A stretch of DNA of 64,000 nucleotides, from assembly GCA_038116945.1 (NCBI GenBank), contig JAYOEY010000001.1, positions 62,001 through 126,000 on the forward strand, given 5' to 3'. This DNA comes from JAYOEY01 sp038116945 (GTDB taxonomy: Bacteria > Pseudomonadota > Alphaproteobacteria > MPNO01 > UBA2964). Within the stretch, counting starts at the first letter, position 1. Each line of letters starts with the position of its first letter. Positions 26,078 through 35,227 of this stretch are shown piece after piece. The position numbers were made by a program, and so were the translations under genes. The notes under the pieces were generated by a model, which did no database searches, was not told the DNA's origin, and was given only the letters and a program-made list of their open reading frames with translations.

Positions 26078-27097
26078 TCACCGGAGACGGGGACCCGTCC
26101 AGTCCTTCGGCAAGGGAGAGGTCGGCATGCCGTCGAGAATTTCTGCCCCTGATGACTTCGGCGCGGTCGCGGGTTTCCGGGCAAGCTGTTTCTTCTGCTG
26201 CCCAGGTTCCATGGATTTCTTGAGTAGCAGGATGTTGACCCGGCGGTTCCGTTGCGAGGTCGGGTTTTCGGGAAGCAGGGGGTCCTGGGCGGCGCGGCCG
26301 GCGACCGATTCGACGCGGGACATGTCGAGGCCGCCTTCGACAAGCGCCCGGCGGCTCGACTGGGCGCGATCGGCGGACAGTTCCCAGTTGCTGTAGCCGT
26401 TTTTGCCCTTGAACGGTTCTGAATCGGTGTGTCCGGAAATCCTGACCCGGTTCGGCACGCGCCTGATGGCTGCGGCGATCAGATACATCAGTTTTTTGGT
26501 GCGCTCGACGAGTTTCGCACTGCCCGAGGCAAACATAGGACGGCCCTCGCGGTCGACGACCTGGATTCTCATGCCCTCCGGCGTTCGGTCGATCATCAGA
26601 TGCTTTTCGAGCTCCTTGAGGTCCGGCGTACGCTGGATCGTCTGGCGGATCTGCTGTTCGATCTTGTCGAAATTCTGATTGTCGATCTTGTCGAGGCGCT
26701 CGCGCTCTTCTTTCGCCGCTTTTTCCGATTCAAGGTCGGCGCCGCCTTCTTCCTCCGCATTACCTTCAGTGGCGCCGGTCGTGGGCTCGAGTTTCAGCGA
26801 CACGCTAGGCACGGAGGTTCGCGACACGGACGACCCCGGTGAAGATATCGAACGCCCGCCCAGCATGCCGCCGGCGCCGCCCGACGCAGCCGACACCGCG
26901 ACGGGGGCGAAATAGTCGGAAATGCCCCGCTTCTGTTCTTCCGTGGTTGCGTTCAGCAGCCAGAGCAGCAGAAAAAACGCCATCATCGCGGTTACGAAGT
27001 CGGCATAGGCGACCTTCCAGGCGCCGCCATGGTGCCCATGGCCGCCTTTCTTGATCTTCTTGACGACGATAATCGCGTTGGAGTTGGCATTGGCCAT
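26078..27097 (-). CDS. motB: Flagellar motor stator protein MotB
   Basis: A 339-residue stator subunit. A single membrane segment KVAYADFVTAMMAFFLLLWLLN contains the proton-accepting Asp33. A Ser/Gly- and Glu-rich linker leads to an OmpA-like peptidoglycan-binding domain (near RIQVVDREGRPMF, RVRISGHTDSEPF, NWELSADRAQSSRRAL and RNRRVNILLL). It follows motA on the same strand by 25 bases. No other flagellar gene is in the window. Confidence 0.95.
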   Translation of the reverse strand: MANANSNAIIVVKKIKKGGHGHHGGAWKVAYADFVTAMMAFFLLLWLLNATTEEQKRGISDYFAPVAVSAASGGAGGMLGGRSISSPGSSVSRTSVPSVSLKLEPTTGATEGNAEEEGGADLESEKAAKEERERLDKIDNQNFDKIEQQIRQTIQRTPDLKELEKHLMIDRTPEGMRIQVVDREGRPMFASGSAKLVERTKKLMYLIAAAIRRVPNRVRISGHTDSEPFKGKNGYSNWELSADRAQSSRRALVEGGLDMSRVESVAGRAAQDPLLPENPTSQRNRRVNILLLKKSMEPGQQKKQLARKPATAPKSSGAEILDGMPTSPLPKDWTGPRLR

Positions 27098-27122
27098 CGG
27101 ATTGCCCGTACCGCGGCTTCGG

Positions 27123-27986
27123 TCAGCCTAGCGCCGGCAGGGCGTTGACGGCTTCTTCTACTTCGTAGAAAGACGGTCTGACGTCGCTCAACAGAGCCTT
27201 GCGCGCGAACTCGACGCAGACCGCCGGCGCGTGTCCGCCGAGATACGCCAGAATGCCTGCCTTCATGCACTGGTAGTATTTGCCCTCGGCGTCGTAGGTG
27301 GCGCCAAGTGTCGTTGCGAGCGGCCCGACGAAACCGTATGCGACAAACACGCCAAGAAACGTACCGACGAGCGCGCCGCCGATCAGCTTGCCAAGGATTT
27401 CCGGGGGCTCCGTAATGGACCCCATCGTCTTGATGACGCCGAGCACCGCGGCGACGATTCCAAGGGCGGGAAGCGCGTCGGCCATCGCCTGGACTGCGCC
27501 GGCGACCTGATGGTGTTCGTGATGATGGGTCTCTAGCTCCTCATCCATCAGGTTTTCGATTTCCATCGCATTTTCTGTGCCCAGGCTGATCATGCGAAGA
27601 TAATCGCAGAGGAACGTCACGGCGTGGTGATCGGAATGAAAGGTCGGGAACTGCGACAGGATGTCGCTTTCATCCGGATTTTCGATGTGCGATTCAAGCG
27701 CGAGCATACCCTTGCTCTTCGCCAGCTTGAAGAGCGCATACATCAGCGAAAGAAGCTCGAGATAATCGTCCTTGGTATATTTGGGGCCCTTGAGGGCGTG
27801 ACCGAAGGCTTTCGAGGTTCTCCCGATCACTGACTTGGGATTGCCGATTATGAAGGCGCCGATCGCGGCCCCGACGATGATGACCGCTTCGAACGGTTGC
27901 CAGAGCACGCCAAGCTTGCCGCCCATGGCTACATATCCGCCGAGGACGCAGGCAAACACTACAACGATGCCGATGATGACAAACAT
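27123..27986 (-). CDS. motA: Flagellar motor stator protein MotA
   Basis: A 287-residue membrane protein with four predicted segments and a large cytoplasmic loop. The start at 27986 (MFVIIGIVVVFACVLGGYVAMGG) matches the family; the frame continues upstream without relevance. The charged loop segment CDYLRMISLGTENAMEIENLMDEELE carries residues that meet the rotor FliG, and the HHHEHH patch plus ALPALGIVAAVLGVIKTMG follow. Operon with motB. Confidence 0.95.
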   Translation of the reverse strand: MFVIIGIVVVFACVLGGYVAMGGKLGVLWQPFEAVIIVGAAIGAFIIGNPKSVIGRTSKAFGHALKGPKYTKDDYLELLSLMYALFKLAKSKGMLALESHIENPDESDILSQFPTFHSDHHAVTFLCDYLRMISLGTENAMEIENLMDEELETHHHEHHQVAGAVQAMADALPALGIVAAVLGVIKTMGSITEPPEILGKLIGGALVGTFLGVFVAYGFVGPLATTLGATYDAEGKYYQCMKAGILAYLGGHAPAVCVEFARKALLSDVRPSFYEVEEAVNALPALG

Positions 27987-28184
27987 GAAGACCTCGAACC
28001 CCTGACTTGTCGCATCTGCAGGATGCCCCGGCCGCGTTAAGATCGTGTTAAATGCGCGGTAAATTTTATTTATTGGAAACAAAGAGTTAGATATTCGGAA
28101 TCTGACGCAACCGGTTGATTTCCATCGTCTTGACCAAAGCTCCCGAAAAAGACAGTTTAGTCCTCGCAAGCAGGGAGCCTTTAA

Positions 28185-28610
28185 GTGACAGAGAACGTAA
28201 AAAGCGCCGAAGAACTCCAGGAACGACTGATCGCCAACCATTTCAACGACTGGATGGGGCTGAAAATTGTCGGGCTGGACGAAGAAAAAATCGAAATAAC
28301 GATGAAATGGCGGGAGGAAATGATTTCCAACCCGAAAGCGCGCGTCACTCATGGCGGCATTCTCGGGGCGCTGGTTGACGTTGCGGCGGATTTCATGATC
28401 GCGGCCAAGTTCGGTGCGCCCGCGCCGACTGTTGATTTGCGAGTCGATTATCACCGGGCGGCTATGCCCGGCGACCTCAGGGCGGTTGGACGGATCGTGC
28501 GGGTCGGCGGCACGCTGGCGACCGCCGAAGCTGAGGTGTTCGATGGTGAGGGAAAAATGGTCGCGAGCGGGCGGGGCGTCTATTTTACCGGCGCTCTAAA
28601 ACGGACCTGA
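28185..28610 (+). CDS. PaaI-type hotdog thioesterase
   Basis: A 141-residue hotdog-fold protein probably hydrolysing acyl-CoA thioesters. The pattern NHFNDWMGLKIVGLD, then ARVTHGGILGALVDVAADFMIAAK, LRVDYHRAAMPGDLRAVGRIVRVGGTLATAEAEVFD in segments and VASGRGVYF fits the PaaI/YdiI group, with the conserved HGG. It starts at a GTG and is divergent from motA. The substrate is unknown. Confidence 0.85.
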   Translation: MTENVKSAEELQERLIANHFNDWMGLKIVGLDEEKIEITMKWREEMISNPKARVTHGGILGALVDVAADFMIAAKFGAPAPTVDLRVDYHRAAMPGDLRAVGRIVRVGGTLATAEAEVFDGEGKMVASGRGVYFTGALKRT

Positions 28611-28691
28611 TCTCGGCAAGTGGCCAGTTTTGACTCGCCGGGCCTGAGCGGCGAAAATCCACCTTCTGAAAAAGCGACCGGATATGCGTAA

Positions 28692-29180
28692 ATGACAATC
28701 GATCCCAGGGAATTTCGAAATACCGTCGGCTGTTTTGCCACAGGGATCACCATCATCACCACAATCGATGGCGACGGGAGTCCGGCGGGATTCACGGCCA
28801 ATTCATTTACCTCGCTGTCGCTTGATCCGCCGCTGGTTCTGTTCTGTCTCGATCGAAGGGTTGCGAGCTTCGATGCGTTCCGCGAAGGCGGAAAATTCGC
28901 GGTCAATATCCTCGGAAACGATCAGCAGGACCTGTCGACGCGCTTCGCTACAAGCGGCCCCGAGAAATGGGACGGGGTGGAATTCGACGCCATGGACGGG
29001 GGATGCCCGTTGTTTGAAGGGTGCATCGCAAACTTCGACTGCGATGTCCATGCGATTCACGATGGCGGCGACCATGTCATCGTCGTTGGCAAGGTCAACC
29101 GCATGTCCCGTTCCGATGGCTCGCCCGACCCGTTGCTCTATTTCCGCGGCGGGTACGCGTCGATCAACGACGCCACCTGA
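28692..29180 (+). CDS. Flavin reductase-like domain protein
   Basis: A 162-residue FMN-binding split-barrel protein. FRNTVGCFATGITIIT, SPAGFTANSFTSLSLDPPLV and FAVNILGNDQQDLSTRFA are typical of the reductase component of two-component flavin monooxygenases. No partner oxygenase lies next to it. Its stop is 6 bases from that of the convergent penicillin acylase gene. Confidence 0.88.
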   Translation: MTIDPREFRNTVGCFATGITIITTIDGDGSPAGFTANSFTSLSLDPPLVLFCLDRRVASFDAFREGGKFAVNILGNDQQDLSTRFATSGPEKWDGVEFDAMDGGCPLFEGCIANFDCDVHAIHDGGDHVIVVGKVNRMSRSDGSPDPLLYFRGGYASINDAT

Positions 29181-29186
29181 ACGACA

Positions 29187-31514
29187 TCACGGACCCGGGC
29201 GCAGGATCAGGGTCGCCGACGCAGCGGATTTGCCGGGCACGACGTATTTGCCGTCCCGCCACCGTTCGGCGAGATTTCCATAGTTCGACGACAGCCGGTT
29301 TCCCGACTGCCCGGGTGTAACGACGAAACGCGTACCGGAAAGGTCCGAAAGGTCGTATACAGCCCTGAACCCGGCGCCATGCACGCTGGCGAACGGGGCT
29401 TGCCCGTTGTCGGGCAGGAATTGCCCTCTGTTGATCGTATGGATGCCGCCATCGGCGGGAAGACGGATATTGAAGAAACGGTTCAAGACCGGAATCCTCC
29501 CAAGGACCGGATGATCGAACCGGGCCTGATGCGCGTCTCCCCACCGCAGGTCTGAAAGCGCCGTTCCGAAATCGCGTTCAAGATTGCGTATGGCCGAGTT
29601 CAGGCTGCCGACAAGCATGTCGTCGCAGGATTCGCGGCGGTCGGTGGACCGGTCGTCGCACCAGCGCGGATCGTCGGTCAGGACAAGCATCAATGACCGG
29701 GCGCGGAGACCGGAATAGGCCTCAAACAGGTCGCCGAGCTCGTCCGAGAAGAGGGCGCGCTTCAGTGAAACCAGCCAGGCGGCGAAAATAAGCGGCTCGG
29801 GCCTGGCCCGATCCATCGCGCCATTCCACCGCCGCAGCAGAGCAAGGGCTTCCCGACCGGCTTTGGAGCGGGGCTCGATTTTCGTCATCAGCGGCAGAAG
29901 ATCGCGGGCCATCAGCGACACGGAGTCCGCCTGCAGCGTCGCCATGCTGTTGGCATCGTGTCTGGGCTTTTTCCCCAACTCCTCCTCGATGCGCGTCGCC
30001 CGATAGCCGGAAGACCGGTTGCCGCCAAGCCTGTATCCGACCTTGTCTTCCCGGACAGTCGGGTTGTTGGCGTTGACGATTACACCCGATGCCGGGTTGC
30101 GGACGCGTGGAAGCCGTTCGTACGGGATGAAGCCCTTCCAGTCCTGCGTCCCGTCTGCCCCTGGGGCGGGAAGGTCGCCGAAACCGCTTTTGCGGACGGG
30201 TATCCGCGCCGGAGAAATCATGCCGCTTGTGCCATCGTGCGCGGCCATCGCGATGTTCAGGTGCGGCGAATCCCATCTCTGAAGCGCCGCGTCGAATTCG
30301 CTCCAGTTCGATGCCCGGTTCAGGGCGTAGAGCGCATCCGCTGTCCGGTCGTCCGGCAGGAGCGAGGCGGCTGCCAATGCCACAATTCCGTTTTTTCCGG
30401 CAAGCGCCGCAATTTCGGGCGACAGTCCGCTGACGATGGGGCCATGGCGCGATTCGTGAATTTTCAGTTCGACCTTTTCTCCGCCTTTGACGGCAATGGT
30501 CTCCCGTCTTTCCCGTAGCGGCTTCGGACCTTCGGGAGAGAGGTAAAGGTTTGGCCGGTCCGGATCGACCGTTTCGATGAAAAGGTCCTGGGTGTCGGTC
30601 TCCGCGGACGTGAATCCCCAGGCGATGTCGCGGTTGTGGCCGAGCACTGTAAAGGGCATTCCGGCGACGGTTGCGCCGGTTACGTCGAGACCCGGCGCGG
30701 TCAAGCGGACGAGGTACCACAGGCCCGGCGCCCGGAACCGGAGATGGGGATCGTTGGCGAGCAGGGGCTTGCCGCTTTTCGTCCTGCTCCCCGCAACCGT
30801 CCATACGTTGGACGCACGGCCGTCGGCCAGGGGATTGCCTGGGATGCCGGCGAGCGTGCGCGGCGCATCGTCGGGATAAGGCGGGAGAAGCGTCTTCAGG
30901 GAATCCTTGCCGAGTTTTCCGATCAGCCTTGCGCGAAGGACTTCCTCCCGCCAGTTGCGCGCCAGAAAAACGCCCATCGTCCGCCCCCAGACCAGCGAAT
31001 CCGCCGGACGCCAGGGTTCCGGCCGGTAGCGCAGCAGGTAGAATTCGATCGGCCAGGCGCGCCACCACTGGCCGCGACGGGCATCGAGCCCCGCGTTGAC
31101 TCCCCTGGCGTAGGCTTCAAGCGCCGCAAGCGTCTTCGGCGCCAGGTGCGGAATGGAAGCTTCCGCGAGGCGATACAGGCCGAGCGTTCTCATGTATCGG
31201 TCGGTGGATATCGTCTGTTTTCCCAGCACTTCCGATAATCGGCCCTGACCGAGGCGGCGCTGGAAATCCATCTGCCAGAGACGGTCCTGCGCATGGACGA
31301 CGCCCAGCGCGAAATAGGCGTCATGTTCGGTGGTTGCCCGGATGCGAGGGACGCCGTCCGCATCCCGGCCAATCTGGACCGTGCCTTCCAGGCCGGCGAG
31401 GGCTAGTTCTCCGTCGACAATCGGCAGTGACGTTCGCAGCCAGAAATACCCGGCGCCGCCGCCGCCGAAGAGTATGACCGCCAGATACAGGAGCAGACGC
31501 CGGAGCCAGCGCAT
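29187..31514 (-). CDS. Penicillin acylase family protein
   Basis: A 775-residue N-terminal-nucleophile hydrolase precursor. It has a membrane anchor or signal (residues about 8-26), the alpha region with YFALGVVHAQDRLWQMDFQRR, and the autoproteolysis site where Ser235 in ASNVWTVAG becomes the nucleophile. The beta chain includes LLANDPHLRFRAPGLWY and HNRDIAWGFTS. Members cleave beta-lactams, acyl-homoserine lactones or other amides; the natural substrate here is not known. Confidence 0.9.
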   Translation of the reverse strand: MRWLRRLLLYLAVILFGGGGAGYFWLRTSLPIVDGELALAGLEGTVQIGRDADGVPRIRATTEHDAYFALGVVHAQDRLWQMDFQRRLGQGRLSEVLGKQTISTDRYMRTLGLYRLAEASIPHLAPKTLAALEAYARGVNAGLDARRGQWWRAWPIEFYLLRYRPEPWRPADSLVWGRTMGVFLARNWREEVLRARLIGKLGKDSLKTLLPPYPDDAPRTLAGIPGNPLADGRASNVWTVAGSRTKSGKPLLANDPHLRFRAPGLWYLVRLTAPGLDVTGATVAGMPFTVLGHNRDIAWGFTSAETDTQDLFIETVDPDRPNLYLSPEGPKPLRERRETIAVKGGEKVELKIHESRHGPIVSGLSPEIAALAGKNGIVALAAASLLPDDRTADALYALNRASNWSEFDAALQRWDSPHLNIAMAAHDGTSGMISPARIPVRKSGFGDLPAPGADGTQDWKGFIPYERLPRVRNPASGVIVNANNPTVREDKVGYRLGGNRSSGYRATRIEEELGKKPRHDANSMATLQADSVSLMARDLLPLMTKIEPRSKAGREALALLRRWNGAMDRARPEPLIFAAWLVSLKRALFSDELGDLFEAYSGLRARSLMLVLTDDPRWCDDRSTDRRESCDDMLVGSLNSAIRNLERDFGTALSDLRWGDAHQARFDHPVLGRIPVLNRFFNIRLPADGGIHTINRGQFLPDNGQAPFASVHGAGFRAVYDLSDLSGTRFVVTPGQSGNRLSSNYGNLAERWRDGKYVVPGKSAASATLILRPGP

Positions 31515-31525
31515 GCGGTCTGCTG

Positions 31526-32539
<1,014 letters not shown>

Positions 32540-32548
32540 TGTCGTCGT

Positions 32549-33838
32549 TCAGCTTGCATCCAGCGCCTGGCCGATGTCGGCGATGATGTCGTCGATATGT
32601 TCGATCCCGACGGAAAGCCTGACGTAGCCGTCGGTCACGCCGGTCTGAAGCCGTTCTTCCGGCGAAAGCTGCGAATGGGTCGTGGTCGCCGGGTGAATCG
32701 CGAGGCTGCGGGCGTCGCCGATATTGGCGACGTGGTACAGCATCCTGAGCGCGCCGATGAATTTCGCGCCCGCTTCCTCGCCGCCGGCGAGTTCGAACCC
32801 GACCAGCGCGCCGTAGCCGCCCGTCAGATGCGCGTCCGCACGCCTGCGCGCCTCGCCCTCCATCAGGCCGGGATAGATCACGTTCGTGACCTTGGCGTGG
32901 TCGTTTAGAAAATCGGCGACCTTTGCCGCGTTCTCGCAATGCCGTTCCATGCGAAGCGGCAGGGTCTCCATGCCCTGCAGGAACATAAACGCGTTGAACG
33001 GGCTCATCGCGGTGCCCATGTCGCGCAGCAGCGTGACACGCGCCTTGATGATGTAGGCGACCGGGCCGATGGGCTTGACGGCTTCTGTCCAGACCGCACC
33101 GTGATAGCTAGGATCGGGCTGGTTCAGTGTCGGAAAGCGTTCGGCGTTGGCTTCCCAGTCGAAATTGCCGCCATCGACGATCATGCCGCCGATGGAAGTC
33201 CCGTGCCCGCCGATGAACTTGGTCGTCGAATGAACGACGATGGCGGCTCCGTGTTCGATGGGACGGCACAGGATGGGGGCGGCGGTGTTGTCGACGATCA
33301 GCGGCACGCCGAGTTCGCGGCCGATATCGGCGACTTCCTTTACGGGAAATACCCGCAATTTGGGGTTCGGCAGAGTTTCGGCGAAATAGCAGCGGGTTTT
33401 GTCGTCGGTCGCCCGGCGGAAAGCTTCCGGGTCCTCCGGATCGACGAACCGGACTTCGATGCCGAGGTCGCGAAGCGTATTCTGGAACAGGTTCCAGGTG
33501 CCGCCGTAGAGATCCGTCGAGGACACGAAATTGTCGCCTGCGCGGCACAGATTCGTGACCGCGACCATCGCCGCCGCCTGGCCCGAACTCATGGCGAGCG
33601 CGGCTACGCCGCCCTCCAGCGCCGCCACGCGTTGCTCCAGCACGTCGGTCGTCGGGTTCATGATGCGGGTGTAGATGTTGCCGAATTCGCGCAGCCCGAA
33701 CAGGTTCGCCGCGTGTTCCGGGCTGTCGAATTGGTAGGACGTCGTCTGGTGGATCGGCACGGCGACCGAGTTCGTGGTGTCGTCCTTGCGCCATCCGGCA
33801 TGCAACACGATGGTTTCGGGGTTCCTGCTGTCGGTCAC
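32549..33838 (-). CDS. metY: O-acetylhomoserine sulfhydrylase (MetY-type)
   Basis: PLP enzyme of the Cys/Met metabolism family that makes homocysteine from O-acetylhomoserine. In 429 residues it shows PIHQTTSYQFDSPEHAANLF, IYTRIMNPTTDVLEQRVAALEGG, LPNPKLRVFPV and the PLP lysine Lys207 in VVHSTTKFIGGHGTSIGG. The start is a GTG at 33838 preceded by GAGGAA. Upstream lies a strong hairpin and a mini-ORF whose stop overlaps this GTG. A gamma-lyase function is an alternative. Confidence 0.92.
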   Translation of the reverse strand: MTDSRNPETIVLHAGWRKDDTTNSVAVPIHQTTSYQFDSPEHAANLFGLREFGNIYTRIMNPTTDVLEQRVAALEGGVAALAMSSGQAAAMVAVTNLCRAGDNFVSSTDLYGGTWNLFQNTLRDLGIEVRFVDPEDPEAFRRATDDKTRCYFAETLPNPKLRVFPVKEVADIGRELGVPLIVDNTAAPILCRPIEHGAAIVVHSTTKFIGGHGTSIGGMIVDGGNFDWEANAERFPTLNQPDPSYHGAVWTEAVKPIGPVAYIIKARVTLLRDMGTAMSPFNAFMFLQGMETLPLRMERHCENAAKVADFLNDHAKVTNVIYPGLMEGEARRRADAHLTGGYGALVGFELAGGEEAGAKFIGALRMLYHVANIGDARSLAIHPATTTHSQLSPEERLQTGVTDGYVRLSVGIEHIDDIIADIGQALDAS

Positions 33839-33885
33839 GATATTCCTCGCATCGATATGGGTTGGCCCGTCGCCGCATCATCCAT
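33835..33885 (-). CDS. 16-codon mini-ORF overlapping the metY start
   Basis: Reads MDDAATGQPISMRGIS and ends in a TGA that overlaps the metY GTG (GTGA). Its ATG lies in the loop of the leader hairpin. It may couple translation into metY or be chance; only two Met codons are present, so classical Met attenuation is not obvious. Confidence 0.2.
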   Translation of the reverse strand: MDDAATGQPISMRGIS

Positions 33886-33907
33886 GAATTCGGCAGACGG
33901 CCAACCC
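33859..33907 (-). promoter_or_regulatory. Strong hairpin in metY leader
   Basis: The arms GGGTTGGCC (33859-33867) and GGCCAACCC (33899-33907) are perfect 9-bp complements, and the inner bases add GTC/GAC and GCCG/CGGC pairs with small bulges, leaving a 15-base loop. The hairpin ends about 20 bases upstream of the metY GTG, near its GAGGAA ribosome site. No T-run follows, so it is not a terminator for the upstream MFS gene. I could not fit it to the SAM-II consensus as I remember it. Confidence 0.45.
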
Positions 33908-33920
33908 TAATCTTTCCCGC

Positions 33921-35147
33921 CTAGTCCTGTCTGAAAGTTTCTCCGATAGCAGGCGTTCGCCAAATGAAAACAGCCATAGCAGAGACGCCTGTAACGACGA
34001 GGGCCGCGATCACGTAGAAGCCGACCGCGAGCGAGGTGGCTTCGATCACGATTCCGGCAATGACCGGAATGGCGAACGAGCTGAAGCGGTTGGCTGTGGT
34101 ACGGAGCCCGATGCTGAGCCCCATCTGTCCGGGCGGCACGGCTCGGCCGAGCAGCGACAGGACGAACGCCATGCCGATACCGACGCCCGCGCCGAAAATC
34201 ACCGTGCCGAGTCCCAGCCCTGCGATATCCGTAAACAGCGGAATGCTGACGATACCGATGGCCGCGAAGACCGTTGCGGCCATCAGCGCCCATTGCGCAG
34301 GAACGCGCCGTCTGACCCGCGGCGCCAGCAGCGATGTCAGCGACGACACCAGAAAAGCGCCTCCGATCATGGCGCCGATGATCGTCCCTTCGAATCCGAT
34401 CCTTTCCATGTAGACCGGCAGGAAGGAGAACCGGATCGAAAACAGCGCGTTGACGAGAAACGAACTGATGACGACGAACGCGATGGCGGGGGCGGCGAAC
34501 AGCCGCAACGCCTCCCGGTAATCCCTGGGCGCAGGCAATAGCTCGCGGAATTTCGGGCGTCCCTTCGGCGCGGCCAGCGCGACGGGCATCGCGCTGATCG
34601 ATATCCAAAGCAGGACGCTGAACGCGGATATCGCGCCGTAGGCAGCCCATGCCCCGCCAAGGTCCCAGATGAACCCGATCAAGGGCGGCGCGAGAAAGTT
34701 GGAAAACGCGGTGATCGATGCAAACCGCCCCATATATTTCTGCGCGCCGCCGGTCAGCTGGGTGATCTGGGTCTGTGCGCCGATCCAGCCGACCGTGTAG
34801 AGAAAGCCGGTGAGCAGCTGGAGACCGATCATGGCCCCGATCGACGGCATGGCAGGGTACGCCGCCATGAGGAGCGCGCCGACGAGGGCGCAGAACGTCA
34901 TGACACGCCGGACGCCGAACTGATCGATCAGCGCGCCGCCATGGATGGAGAACAGGAAGGGAAACAGAGACCGCGCGCCCATCGCGATGCCGATCAGCAA
35001 CGGCGTCGCGCCGATCTCAAGCGCCCAGAGCGGACCGACCAGATGCGCCATGGGCGGAATCCCGATTGCGCAGAACGCGGTGCTGTAGGCTGTCAGTTCT
35101 GCGCGAAGGCTGAGTTGAGGATTTTCGTTACCGGTCGAATCTGGCAC
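33921..35147 (-). CDS. MFS transporter
   Basis: A 408-residue, twelve-segment major facilitator protein. I choose the GTG at 35147 because the frame upstream of it is arginine/cysteine rich and has no membrane character. Visible features include GPLWALEIGATPLLIGIAMGARSLFPFLFS in pieces, DQFGVRRVMTFCALVGALL (motif A-like) and a second half beginning with FRELLPAPRDYREALRLFAAPA. The substrate cannot be inferred. It is 82 bases upstream of metY and divergent from the MmgE/PrpD gene. Confidence 0.87.
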   Translation of the reverse strand: MPDSTGNENPQLSLRAELTAYSTAFCAIGIPPMAHLVGPLWALEIGATPLLIGIAMGARSLFPFLFSIHGGALIDQFGVRRVMTFCALVGALLMAAYPAMPSIGAMIGLQLLTGFLYTVGWIGAQTQITQLTGGAQKYMGRFASITAFSNFLAPPLIGFIWDLGGAWAAYGAISAFSVLLWISISAMPVALAAPKGRPKFRELLPAPRDYREALRLFAAPAIAFVVISSFLVNALFSIRFSFLPVYMERIGFEGTIIGAMIGGAFLVSSLTSLLAPRVRRRVPAQWALMAATVFAAIGIVSIPLFTDIAGLGLGTVIFGAGVGIGMAFVLSLLGRAVPPGQMGLSIGLRTTANRFSSFAIPVIAGIVIEATSLAVGFYVIAALVVTGVSAMAVFIWRTPAIGETFRQD

Positions 35148-35227
35148 GTGGTTCCGTTCCGCGCTTTGTGGCAGGAATCGTATCGTAGCTGCATTGAAAC
35201 CGGATTCACGGCAAACGCAAGGGAAGC

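Noticed and set aside
33859..33907. metY leader hairpin as the terminator of the MFS gene
   Set aside because: No T-run follows the stem on the minus strand and the metY ribosome site is within 20 bases.
33839..33920. SAM-II riboswitch before metY
   Set aside because: I could not match the SAM-II consensus core by eye; the structure is a simple long hairpin.
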